Shown: piece by piece, positions 8,591 to 16,270 of the stretch | Numbering within the stretch: the first letter of the stretch is position 1 | Layout: every line of letters starts with the position of its first letter | Notes under the pieces: generated by a model | The model's database searches: none | Seen by the model: the letters and a program-made list of their open reading frames with translations, nothing else | Told to the model about the DNA's origin: nothing | Assembly: GCF_009931695.1 (NCBI RefSeq) | Contig: NZ_CP048000.1 | Coordinates: forward strand, 4,730,501-4,794,500 | DNA: 64,000 nt | Source of the DNA: Anaerocolumna sedimenticola | Lineage (GTDB): Bacteria > Bacillota > Clostridia > Lachnospirales > Lachnospiraceae | Direction: 5' to 3' | Position numbers and translations under genes: made by a program

Positions 8591-10219
8591 TCACAATAAT
8601 TTCAGCTTTTTTGCGAATCCAACTATCATTTTTCCATTTGGTAGAATAATAAGTTCACTTTCGTTTATACCACCAAACTTTATGACTATTATGCCATAAA
8701 GAGGAATTGCAATAATTATGGCTAAAAAAATCGAAATCGTATTACTTTTACATAAAACATAGAATAATATATATGATAATCTTGCTATCATCCCCATTAT
8801 AGCTGAAGCGGCAAAGGGTATAAGAATATTATTCCTTATATTCAATCTGTATCCTAATTTTTTCCGTATGAAAAATCCATTAAGAACACACATAAGGAAT
8901 GAATATACGATAGCTGCTATAGTAAGTGCATATATATTCCAATCGGTAAATAATAATATTACAACAAGTACAGTTGTCTGTATTACTAGTGAAATCAAGG
9001 CATTTATAACAGGGAGATTTACTTTATTTATGCCTTGGAGAACGGCATTGGTTACTGTTGATAGCGAATAAAAAATAACAGTAATACTAAGAAAGCGAAG
9101 TATTTCGGACGCTTGCATTAATGTATCTTTTTGTGGAAATAAGATTTGAACTATTGGTCTTGAGAGAACGGCAAGTCCAACAGCCGATGGTATAGAAATT
9201 AGCATTGTAGTTCGAATAGCCATATCGATTTTACGATTCGTATCTTTTATATTACTAAGAGAATAAGTTCCTGAAATACTCGGTAGTATTGAAGCTGCTA
9301 TGGCAGATGCAAGAGCTATTGGGATGTTGGTAATAACAACGGCTTCACCTGAAAAAATACCATATTGAGAGGCAACTATCTTTTCTTCAAAACCTTTTAA
9401 ATAAATAAGTAATTTTGTGTAAATTGTTTGATTTAAAGTGGTACTTAAATTGTAAATAAATGTGCTCAATATAATGGGGGTTATTGTAAAAAAAATTCTC
9501 CTTAACACTACAACATATGGTTCTGTCTGATTATCAATATCCCTTTGAATCCGTTTTTGAATGAAACCTTTATTCAAAAGATATATTATCAGCATAAATA
9601 AAAGAGCAATCAGTACACCCGCTCCGGTTCCAATTGCACTGCCAATTGCACCGTATATTGCTTGAGTAGTGGGGGTTGACTGTTTAACTGCTTCTATAAA
9701 AAAATATGCAGCCAATATGCTGACAACAGCATTGAAAATTTGCTCAAGAATCTGAGATAAGGAAGTCTGATGCATGGTTCTATGTGCCTGAAAATATCCT
9801 CTAAATACACCTAAAAGGCCCGATAGAAAAATAGTAGGAGCAAAAACTTGAAGAACAATAACTGAGTTATTTTCTACTAAAAAACTGGCGCAAAAATAAG
9901 TAAAAAAACTAGCTAGACCACCTACTATAAAAACATATACAATGGCACAATGGAAAAGTTTTTGAGCATTCTTGTATTCTTTTAGTATTAATTTTTTTGC
10001 CATTTCTTTCGAAAGCGCCGATGGAATACTATAAGAAGAAATTAGAAGAATAATTGCATAAATATTATAGGAAATACTATAATAACCAAGACCTTCTGTA
10101 CCAAGTAGTTCAGTTAATGGACGTCTATATAATATTCCAATAATTCTACATATAATACCAGCTAAAGCCAGAATACCTGCCTGCTTTATAAAATTATTTT
10201 TTCTGCTTTGTTTTGACAT
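8591..10219 (-). CDS. SpoVB-like polysaccharide/lipid flippase (MATE/MOP superfamily)
   Basis: A 542-residue integral membrane protein with about 14 hydrophobic segments spread over its whole length. The N-terminus (KNNFIKQAGILALAGIICRI followed by GILYRRPLTELLG) is the signature of the SpoVB/YtgP group of polysaccharide-biosynthesis flippases, which move lipid-linked precursors such as lipid II across the membrane. SpoVB itself is needed for spore cortex synthesis. Length matches the family (about 510-550). The start is the ATG at 10219 with AGTAGG nine bases upstream. It is the only intact cargo of island segment 3 and stands alone, so it is more likely an accessory paralogue than the housekeeping sporulation gene; that is inference from position. 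Confidence 0.88.
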   Translation of the reverse strand: MSKQSRKNNFIKQAGILALAGIICRIIGILYRRPLTELLGTEGLGYYSISYNIYAIILLISSYSIPSALSKEMAKKLILKEYKNAQKLFHCAIVYVFIVGGLASFFTYFCASFLVENNSVIVLQVFAPTIFLSGLLGVFRGYFQAHRTMHQTSLSQILEQIFNAVVSILAAYFFIEAVKQSTPTTQAIYGAIGSAIGTGAGVLIALLFMLIIYLLNKGFIQKRIQRDIDNQTEPYVVVLRRIFFTITPIILSTFIYNLSTTLNQTIYTKLLIYLKGFEEKIVASQYGIFSGEAVVITNIPIALASAIAASILPSISGTYSLSNIKDTNRKIDMAIRTTMLISIPSAVGLAVLSRPIVQILFPQKDTLMQASEILRFLSITVIFYSLSTVTNAVLQGINKVNLPVINALISLVIQTTVLVVILLFTDWNIYALTIAAIVYSFLMCVLNGFFIRKKLGYRLNIRNNILIPFAASAIMGMIARLSYILFYVLCKSNTISIFLAIIIAIPLYGIIVIKFGGINESELIILPNGKMIVGFAKKLKLL

Positions 10220-10551
10220 AAATATTAACCTACTCTCATGGTTAAATAACCATTGATTTGATTATAAGGATAAACTGCATTCTAAGAGATGCAATAAATG
10301 AAGATAGCATTGTTTACCAATTCAAACAATTATAACATAAGAGATATTGATAATAAACTAAAATTTCCATATAAGATAAGTACACAATCAGAATAAGTGT
10401 ACCTTATACTACACTTCTTTAAAAGGTGTATGCTTTCTTTCTGTCATAAATAAACATTGCCTGTAAAGAGGTAATCAAATAAGTTTGATATACACTTATT
10501 GAAGCATAAAAGCTTTGCCCAAAGCGCTATGACAGTGAAAATACTACCGCC

Positions 10552-10666
10552 AGAGAAGGTGGAATCGAAACAACGAAGCTCCATGCTATGCATGGATCCT
10601 TCGTTGTTTTGATGTGAGGATGATGCAAAAGCGTCGCGTACCCCTCGGAGAGCGAGCAGGGCAGTT
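10552..10666 (+). repeat. Shared non-coding module, copy 2 (candidate oriT)
   Basis: This is the second copy of the module at 6683-6799, with a nested palindrome around CCATGCTATGCATGG inside AACGAAG and CTTCGTT arms. It lies 155 bases upstream of the MobV-like relaxase remnant and on the same strand, the usual location of the transfer origin in mobilizable elements. The surrounding gap 10220-10820 has no other gene. Confidence 0.6.
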
Positions 10667-10820
10667 GCAGTTTACTGCTCTAGTGAGTTAATACAGATAA
10701 TCTGAAATAAAAGAATTAAAAATCATTTCCTAAAAAATCGTAAAAAAATACTACTTTTTAAATTGGGCTGTTATTTTTATTGATGTACCTAATTAACAAA
10801 TTATAAAGGAGGAAATATTT

Positions 10821-11210
10821 ATGGCAAATGTTTGTATTTTAAGACACCAGGGTCATAAAATCCATGATGCATTATCAACATAATTTCAGGACACTGAAAA
10901 ACTACGGGAACAAAAATATTGATACATCACTTACGCATCTTAACACCTGTATAGTGAATAATCTGAAAGATGGAGAAACTTATCTTACTGCTTTCAATCG
11001 CATGTATGAAAGAGGGGAATTTAAAGGGCAGTTAAAAGTGCAAGGTGCAGTGGATAAGCAAACAAAGTTCATAGATGAATTTTTGATTTACCCACCATAT
11101 GAGAAAATAACGGAAATGAGTCTTGAGGACCAAGAAGTATTTTTCAAAAAAGAATTGCAGACACTCAAAAAGTACTTCCCACATATGATTAAGACCATTC
11201 CATCATTCAT
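10821..11210 (+). pseudogene. MobV/Pre-like relaxase, N-terminal remnant with frameshift
   Basis: A strong AAAGGAGG site precedes the ATG at 10821, which opens MANVCILRHQGHKIHDALST and then stops. Shifting frame near 10875 continues with HNFRTLKNYGNKNIDTSLTH, the conserved MobV/Pre N-terminus (asparagine and DIDTS region), then DEFLIYPPYEKITEMSLEDQ and the FFKKELQTL helix. The expected HxDE-xx-PHxH catalytic histidine cluster that should follow is missing, because the sequence passes directly into integrase coding at about 11200. The gene is thus both frameshifted and truncated by a deletion that fused it to the integrase remnant. Relaxases of this class nick DNA at an upstream oriT; this one cannot function. 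Confidence 0.65.
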
Positions 11211-12058
11211 GTACCGATTTCAAAGCTGACAACCAAGATGCTGAATGATTTCTTTAATGCTACCATTACCAAATTTAATTTCTCTACCAGAGAATACAAC
11301 AACATGAAAAGCATAATGATTGCTTTAATGCGGATTGCTATCGATGAAGAGATAATTGTAGAGAATCCAATGAATGGAATCTATACCAAAGCAAAGTTCC
11401 GGCAGTCAGAAAGAAAAGTGATGGTTCGAAGCTATATCTAAATGATGAATTTGATGCTTTAGATACACATTCTGAAGAGGAAAGTACGATTGAAGCATTA
11501 TGCATTCAGCTTATGTTCCAGCTTGGTGTTCGTATCGAAGAGAGTGTAGCGCTTAAATTCTCTGATATCGAATACGGAAAAATAGCAATTCAAAGGATGG
11601 AAGAAAAGGTGCTTGTCTTTGATGGAAAGAGTTTTAAGAGCGCCGGTGTCCAGATAGTGGAGCATCTGAAAAAGGAAAATGATTCGGAGTACCGCTTTAT
11701 TCTTCTTACTGACGTAGCAAAGGAAATCATAAGAAAAGCTAAATTACTTAATCCCGATGGTGAGTTTATCTTTGAAAGAAATGGTGAGCGACTAACTGCA
11801 AGAGCAGTAACCTATTGGCTTAGTAAATATTGCAGAGATGCAGGAGTTACATACAAAAGTCCTCATTGTACAAGAAGGACTACTGCAAGCCGATTGAGTA
11901 ATGAAGGATTGCCATTAGATATGATACGGGATATTCTTGGACAAGTCGATGAAAAAACCACCCTCGGCTATATTTACAATCCCAATACGGAACAAGAGAA
12001 CTTAGATATTATGAATAAGGCTCTGAATAGTAGCAATAAAAAGAACAAGAAAAACTAG
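11193..12058 (+). pseudogene. Tyrosine recombinase/integrase, frameshifted
   Basis: Two adjoining frames encode one integrase. The first (to 11441) has the core-binding helices, KLTTKMLNDFFNATITKFNF and the typical EEIIVENPM. The second is open from about 11429 (LYLNDEFDALDTHSEEES) to 12058 and carries the catalytic domain: QLGVRIEES (first Arg), PHCTRRTTASRLSNEG (the His-x-x-Arg box) and GQVDEKTTLGYIYNP (the nucleophile Tyr region, with Gln for the usual His). A shift near 11410-11430 separates them. The 5' end is lost in the fusion with the relaxase remnant. It stands 60 bases from attachment copy 4 and reads toward it, the normal place for a tRNA-targeting integrase. Confidence 0.82.
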
Positions 12059-12078
12059 TGCACATACGATGTACATAT
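12057..12078 (+). other. Candidate integrase arm sites, right end of segment 3
   Basis: AGTGCACATA (12057-12066) and ATGTACATAT (12069-12078) mirror the pair at 8518-8539 and are followed by the AAATCCCTT hairpin (12091-12115) and attachment copy 4. A similar stretch is at 6908-6924 at the right end of segment 1. Confidence 0.5.
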
Positions 12079-12090
12079 CGACGCAATAAA

Positions 12091-12115
12091 AAATCCCTTG
12101 AAAATCAAGGGATTT
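12091..12115. terminator. Inverted repeat at the right end of segment 3
   Basis: AAATCCCTT and AAGGGATTT surround GAAAATC. It is the same structure as at 6939-6963 and directly abuts tRNA remnant 4. It could terminate the integrase gene on the plus strand and tRNA read-through on the minus strand. Confidence 0.65.
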
Positions 12116-12117
12116 CG

Positions 12118-12147
12118 TAAGCGCGAGACGGGATTCGAACCCGCGAC
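12118..12147 (-). repeat. tRNA-Gly 3'-end remnant, attachment-site copy 4
   Basis: Thirty bases are identical to 12288-12317, the 3' end of the intact tRNA-Gly gene plus three flanking bases. It is the freshest of the four copies and lies immediately beyond the integrase, so it is the probable attR/attL of segment 3. Confidence 0.88.
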
Positions 12148-12248
12148 TCCCCGCAGCGGCATTGCTCTGCAAAGCCGCCGGAGAATGCTTGCGCATTCTC
12201 CCTAAGTCTATTCTCGTATGAGTTCGATTCTTATCTGGTATTTGAATA
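12148..12248. other. Hairpin-rich spacer between attachment copy 4 and the tRNA terminator
   Basis: A GC-rich stretch unlike its surroundings. It contains GCGGCATTGCTCTGCAAAGC with a partly complementary GCCGCC, and a perfect nine-base hairpin GGAGAATGC/GCATTCTCC at 12180-12201. On the plus strand, GAGTTCGATTCTTATCTGGT near 12220 resembles the T-arm and acceptor end of another tRNA. It may be a relic of a further element or a tRNA fragment; no gene is visible. Confidence 0.4.
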
Positions 12249-12283
12249 TAAAAAAGGACTCTTCTAACGAAGAATCCTTTTTT
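12249..12283 (-). terminator. Terminator of tRNA-Gly
   Basis: Read on the minus strand, AAAAAAGGATTCTTC, a four-base loop, and GAAGAGTCCTTTTTT form a strong stem ending in T, seven bases after the tRNA 3' end. Confidence 0.88.
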
Positions 12284-12290
12284 ATATTAA

Positions 12291-12361
12291 GCGCGAGACG
12301 GGATTCGAACCCGCGACCCTCGCCTTGGCAAGGCGATACTCCACCACTGAGCCACTCGCGC
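12291..12361 (-). tRNA. tRNA-Gly (anticodon GCC)
   Basis: The 71-base complement folds as a full cloverleaf: acceptor GCGCGAG with CTCGCGC, a D-arm with GGCTCAGTGGTGGAG, anticodon stem TCGCC/GGCGA around TTGCCAA (anticodon GCC, glycine), and a T-arm with GGGTTCGAATCCC. No 3' CCA is encoded. It is the integration target of the island to its left: the last 27 bases of the gene are repeated in copy 4. Confidence 0.96.
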
Positions 12362-12408
12362 ATATCATGTGCTTTTCTTGTTTTGTGTTTCCCTCAAGCA
12401 CATGACAT

Positions 12409-12437
12409 AGTATAATATAATATGAACTGTTTGTCAA
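12409..12437 (-). promoter_or_regulatory. Promoter of tRNA-Gly
   Basis: On the minus strand TTGACA (complement of 12432-12437) and TATACT (complement of 12409-12414) are separated by exactly 17 bases, about 48 bases before the tRNA 5' end. Confidence 0.85.
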
Positions 12438-12478
12438 TACTTTTTTAATTATTTATTTAATATATTTTTTTCATAAAA

Positions 12479-13246
12479 TTAACACACTTTAATACTAATA
12501 ACATAATCATTTTTCTTAAAAGCAATACTGCTGATATTATCCAGGTGAATAACCTTAACGTCCACCCACAACTCTTCTGCCGTTACCAGAAGATGTGCAA
12601 GACATATACCGATGTCAATTAATTTGACTTCATTTAAGACACCGGTTAAAAATATATTCTTTTTACAGAATATATGAATCCGGTTATCATAAACCACTAG
12701 TCTCCAAGGCTGGCTGTTCATACTGGATGGAGACAGCCGCGCTGCCTGAATCATCGTTTTAATATTCCGGTTTACTTCGCTCTTAAAGATTGCGATATCA
12801 TCCATCGGTAAGCGTTTCGCTTTATCGGAGGAACGGTAAACCTCGTTCTCCGCTTTACCAAAAGCTAAAGTAATGATATATTCCAGTTTAGAACCATCCT
12901 GTTTCATTTTCTTAGGTTTTAGCATACCTAAATAACAGGAGCCAATCCCTTTTGCAGTCATATATAGGGAAATCTGCTGCATCAGATAACCTGCATTCAT
13001 CTGGTAACCGGATATATTTTCAGAATATATGGCAAGATAATGGGGCGCTCTATGAGTAAGTGTACCGTTAAAATACTTATAAATATCGGTCTGATCCATT
13101 AATCTATATTCAACATTAATACCCTCAAATAACTTAAGTGTACTTTCTGCGAAATTCATAATATTATCCAGTAAAGTTTGATCCAGGGGTTCCATCTTGT
13201 ATCTTCTTACTGTTTTTCTAACAAATATTGCTTCATATAAATTCAT
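12479..13246 (-). CDS. Nitroreductase-family protein
   Basis: A 255-residue FMN-dependent oxidoreductase-type protein. The N-terminal MNLYEAIFVRKTVRRYK is the nitroreductase opening with the FMN-phosphate-binding Arg pair. AARLSPSSMNSQPWRLVVYD in the second half is the classic nitroreductase motif (AxxxPSxxNxQPW), and the DIGICLAHLLVTAEELW helix matches the C-terminal conserved region. The order is unusual: the RKTVRRY opening and the PSSxNSQPW motif are about 150 residues apart, as in the larger TM1586-like nitroreductase group. The start at 13246 has GGAG seven bases upstream. It follows the AraC gene by about 50 bases on the same strand and is likely in one transcript with it. Confidence 0.83.
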   Translation of the reverse strand: MNLYEAIFVRKTVRRYKMEPLDQTLLDNIMNFAESTLKLFEGINVEYRLMDQTDIYKYFNGTLTHRAPHYLAIYSENISGYQMNAGYLMQQISLYMTAKGIGSCYLGMLKPKKMKQDGSKLEYIITLAFGKAENEVYRSSDKAKRLPMDDIAIFKSEVNRNIKTMIQAARLSPSSMNSQPWRLVVYDNRIHIFCKKNIFLTGVLNEVKLIDIGICLAHLLVTAEELWVDVKVIHLDNISSIAFKKNDYVISIKVC

Positions 13247-13297
13247 AAATGACTCCAATTCCACGCTTAAATATCTTTAAACTACATCTGTTTTGGA

Positions 13298-14161
13298 TCA
13301 GGCATGCTTTTCCAAAGCAATCTTCTTGTAATAAAGGGGCGATATACCATAGTACTTCTTAAATAACTTACTAAAATGGTAAACATCGTCATATCCGACA
13401 CTATTAGCTATACTCTTAATACTGCCGCCTTCTGATGTAAGTAATATATCTCTCGCTTTTTCCAACCTTATTTTTATTAAATAATTAATTGGTGACTCTC
13501 CTGTTTCTTCTTTGAAAATCTTAGAAATATACACTGGGCTCAGATACATATTATGTGCAATTTGATCTAAAGATATCTTATTTTCATAATTTTCATTTAA
13601 ATAATTGATTATCTTTTTCACAGCATAACTTTTATTATAGGACTCAAAATTACAGCCTTTTTGATTATTATCCTGGGCTTCTGTTATATCTCGAATCATT
13701 AATAACAAGATCTGTATTAAATGCGCTTTTAACATAAAATATTTGCCCACCTGGCAGGATTCATTTTCAGCCAGCATTTCAAAACAATGCCTTGAAATTT
13801 CCTGTTTAATCTCGGAAGTTGTATGGAGTATATATCCTCCGTCTCTTAAAATAATGGAATTTGGGGGCATATTTTTGAAATGAAAATCTGTAAAACCTGC
13901 AAAAAATTCTACGGTAGGTTCTTTGGGATTAACCAGAATATTTTGATGTTTTACTCCAGGATTGCATATAATTACATCTCCTGCTTCCACATCATATACA
14001 TTCCCCTCTAATAAATACTTCCCCTTACCTGATAATATATAAGTTAATTCAGTAAAATCATGATCATGATACACAGATTCCGTTATCATCTTCTGTTTAC
14101 TGGCAAAAAATATGGTTGGATTCAAGTCATTATAGGTTATATCAAATTGATGCTGGCACAT
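13298..14161 (-). CDS. AraC-family transcriptional regulator with cupin sensor domain
   Basis: A 287-residue regulator. Residues 20-100 form a cupin-like sensor (HDHDFTELTYILSGKGKYLL, then GDVIICNPGVKHQN). The last 100 residues are the double helix-turn-helix of the AraC family (ISLDQIAHNMYLSPVYISKI and FKEETGESPINYL, then IKSIANSVGYDDVYHFSKLF and KKYYGISPLYY). Such regulators respond to a small ligand, often a sugar. GAGGAGGG stands six bases before the ATG. It is divergent from the ABC exporter genes across a 346-base gap that could hold a shared control region, and heads an apparent two-gene unit with the nitroreductase. Ligand unknown. Confidence 0.9.
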   Translation of the reverse strand: MCQHQFDITYNDLNPTIFFASKQKMITESVYHDHDFTELTYILSGKGKYLLEGNVYDVEAGDVIICNPGVKHQNILVNPKEPTVEFFAGFTDFHFKNMPPNSIILRDGGYILHTTSEIKQEISRHCFEMLAENESCQVGKYFMLKAHLIQILLLMIRDITEAQDNNQKGCNFESYNKSYAVKKIINYLNENYENKISLDQIAHNMYLSPVYISKIFKEETGESPINYLIKIRLEKARDILLTSEGGSIKSIANSVGYDDVYHFSKLFKKYYGISPLYYKKIALEKHA

Positions 14162-14507
14162 ACGATACCCTCCTCATCTTTGCTAGCAAGAATTATACCT
14201 ACGGCAATTAGTCTGTTACCAGCTAACAGGCTTGGTATTCGTTGCTTTAAAACTACATTTTATTATAACACCTTTTTTCCAAATGAAAAACACATTTTTT
14301 GTACTATTTTATCTTTTTTTTACTTTGGCTTATCTTAATAATAATAAATTTTATCAGCTAAAAAAGATGTTAAATATTTAACGAAAACTTTCGCTATTAT
14401 AATATTCGACATGTTTTAAATAACAAAGTACATTTTAAAAATTATTTATAATAATATAATGGAACAGAATCTATAGAAACAGAAGAAAAGGGGAGGACAC
14501 TTTATTT

Positions 14508-16270
14508 ATGACAGCTATCCAATGGTTTTTTTCATTTTTGAAAAAATACCGGCTTAACTTAATCATTGCACTTGTTCTAGTTACCATATCATCCGGCCTT
14601 ACCATTATTAACCCATATATTTCAGGTATTATTGTGGATGATGTAATCAAGGGGGACATAAGGAGTTACTATTAAATTTAGTATTGCTTCTCATTGTTAC
14701 TACATTAGTAAGATCGATTATTCGATATACATATTTATATATGTTTGAGACTACTTCACAGAAAATGCTCTATACCATGCGTGATTATGTATATCGCCGC
14801 TTCCTGGAAGAAGATTTTACCTTTTATAACAAAAATCGTACCGGTGATTTAATGTCCAGGCAAACCGGTGATATGGATGCAATCCGCCACTTCGTGGCAT
14901 TTGTAATCTATTCTATCTATGAAAATACTTTGCTGCTATGTTTTGCATTGATTATGATTTTTACGGTTGATTTCCGCCTGGCTTTATGTATGATTGCGGT
15001 AATGCCCATTACCGTGTTAATTACTTCAAAACAATTAAAAGCGATTAAACCGGCTTTTCATAACATTCGTAAGCATTTTTCCAGCCTTAACACAGCTGTT
15101 CAGGAAAATGTCAGCGGCAACCGGGTTGTTAAAGCATTTGCAAAAGAAGATTTTGAGATAGAGAAATTTAACAAGGAAAATGACGGATACCGGGATGCGG
15201 AACTGAAAGCTGCTGCCATCTGGCGTAAATATGTTCCCGTATTCGAATTTTTGTCCAGTTTCTTAACTTTTATTCTTTACTTAGCCGGCGGTATCATGGT
15301 AGTAAAAGGATACATATCTCTTGGTAAACTGGTTACGGTAAGCGGTTATTTATGGATGCTAAACAACCCTCTGAGAATGGCCGGCTGGCTTGCCAACGAC
15401 TATCAAAGGTTTGTAACATCTGTTGAAAAAATATACGCTACCATTAAGGAAGAACCCGTTATAAAAACTCCGAGAAATGCGATTGGTAACAAACGCTTAA
15501 AAGGAGAAATTGAATTTAAACATGTTAATTACCGGGCCGAAGATGATGTTATCTTAACAGATATTAATTTTAAAATATTACCAGGACAGACGGTAGGTAT
15601 CATCGGAGCAACCGGCTCGGGTAAATCCACCCTGATGAATCTATTATGCCGTTTTTACGATGTAACAAACGGTGAAATTACCATTGACCGTATTAATGTA
15701 AAAGATATGGATTTATATAGTCTGCGCAGTAATATCGGTATGGCTATGCAGGATGTATTTTTATTTTCAGATACCATCGAGGGTAATATCGCTTATGGGA
15801 ATCCTAATTGTACCTTTGAAGAAGTGAAGGAAGCTGCCAGAATTGCTGATGCAGATGCATTTATACAAAATATGCCCGATGGGTATGACACCATTGTAGG
15901 GGAACGTGGTATGGGGTTATCCGGCGGTCAAAAGCAAAGAATCTCCCTTGCAAGAGCCCTGCTTAAGAATCCATCCATTGTAATACTGGATGATACGACG
16001 TCGGCAGTCGATATGGAAACCGAAGCTCATATTCAAAGTGAATTAGCCTCTCTTTCCAATCGGACCGTATTTATTATAGCCCACCGTATTTCTTCTATTA
16101 AAGATGCGGATGTCATATTGGTACTTGATAACGGTAAAATTGTAGAATCCGGTAATCATGACAGCCTCATCGCTAAGAAAGGTTATTATCATACCGTATT
16201 TAACCATCAATACGGAGAATTTGATAAATACTTAAAAACAAAGCAAAAAGGAGGAAAATACAATGGCTAG
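14508..16270 (+). CDS. ABC exporter half-transporter, subunit A (frameshifted as given)
   Basis: With one base restored in the G-run at 14651-14655, this gives a full-length 587-residue ABC half-exporter: six membrane segments, then a nucleotide-binding domain. As given, the ATG at 14508 stops after 55 codons (MTAIQWFFSFLKKYRLNLII start, ending in IIVDDVIKGD), and the remaining frame runs from about 14650 to 16270. The NBD has Walker A GATGSGKST, signature LSGGQKQR, Walker B IVILDDTTSAVD and the switch His in IIAHRIS. The usual Walker B catalytic Glu is Asp, as in the degenerate site of heterodimeric exporters such as BmrC/BmrD and LmrC/LmrD. It overlaps the next gene by eight bases. Likely role: multidrug or lipid export. 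Confidence 0.88.

Noticed and set aside
12002..12196. Minus-strand frame covering attachment copy 4 and the integrase end
   Set aside because: It is translated tRNA-like sequence plus antisense integrase, a typical false ORF at tRNA genes.
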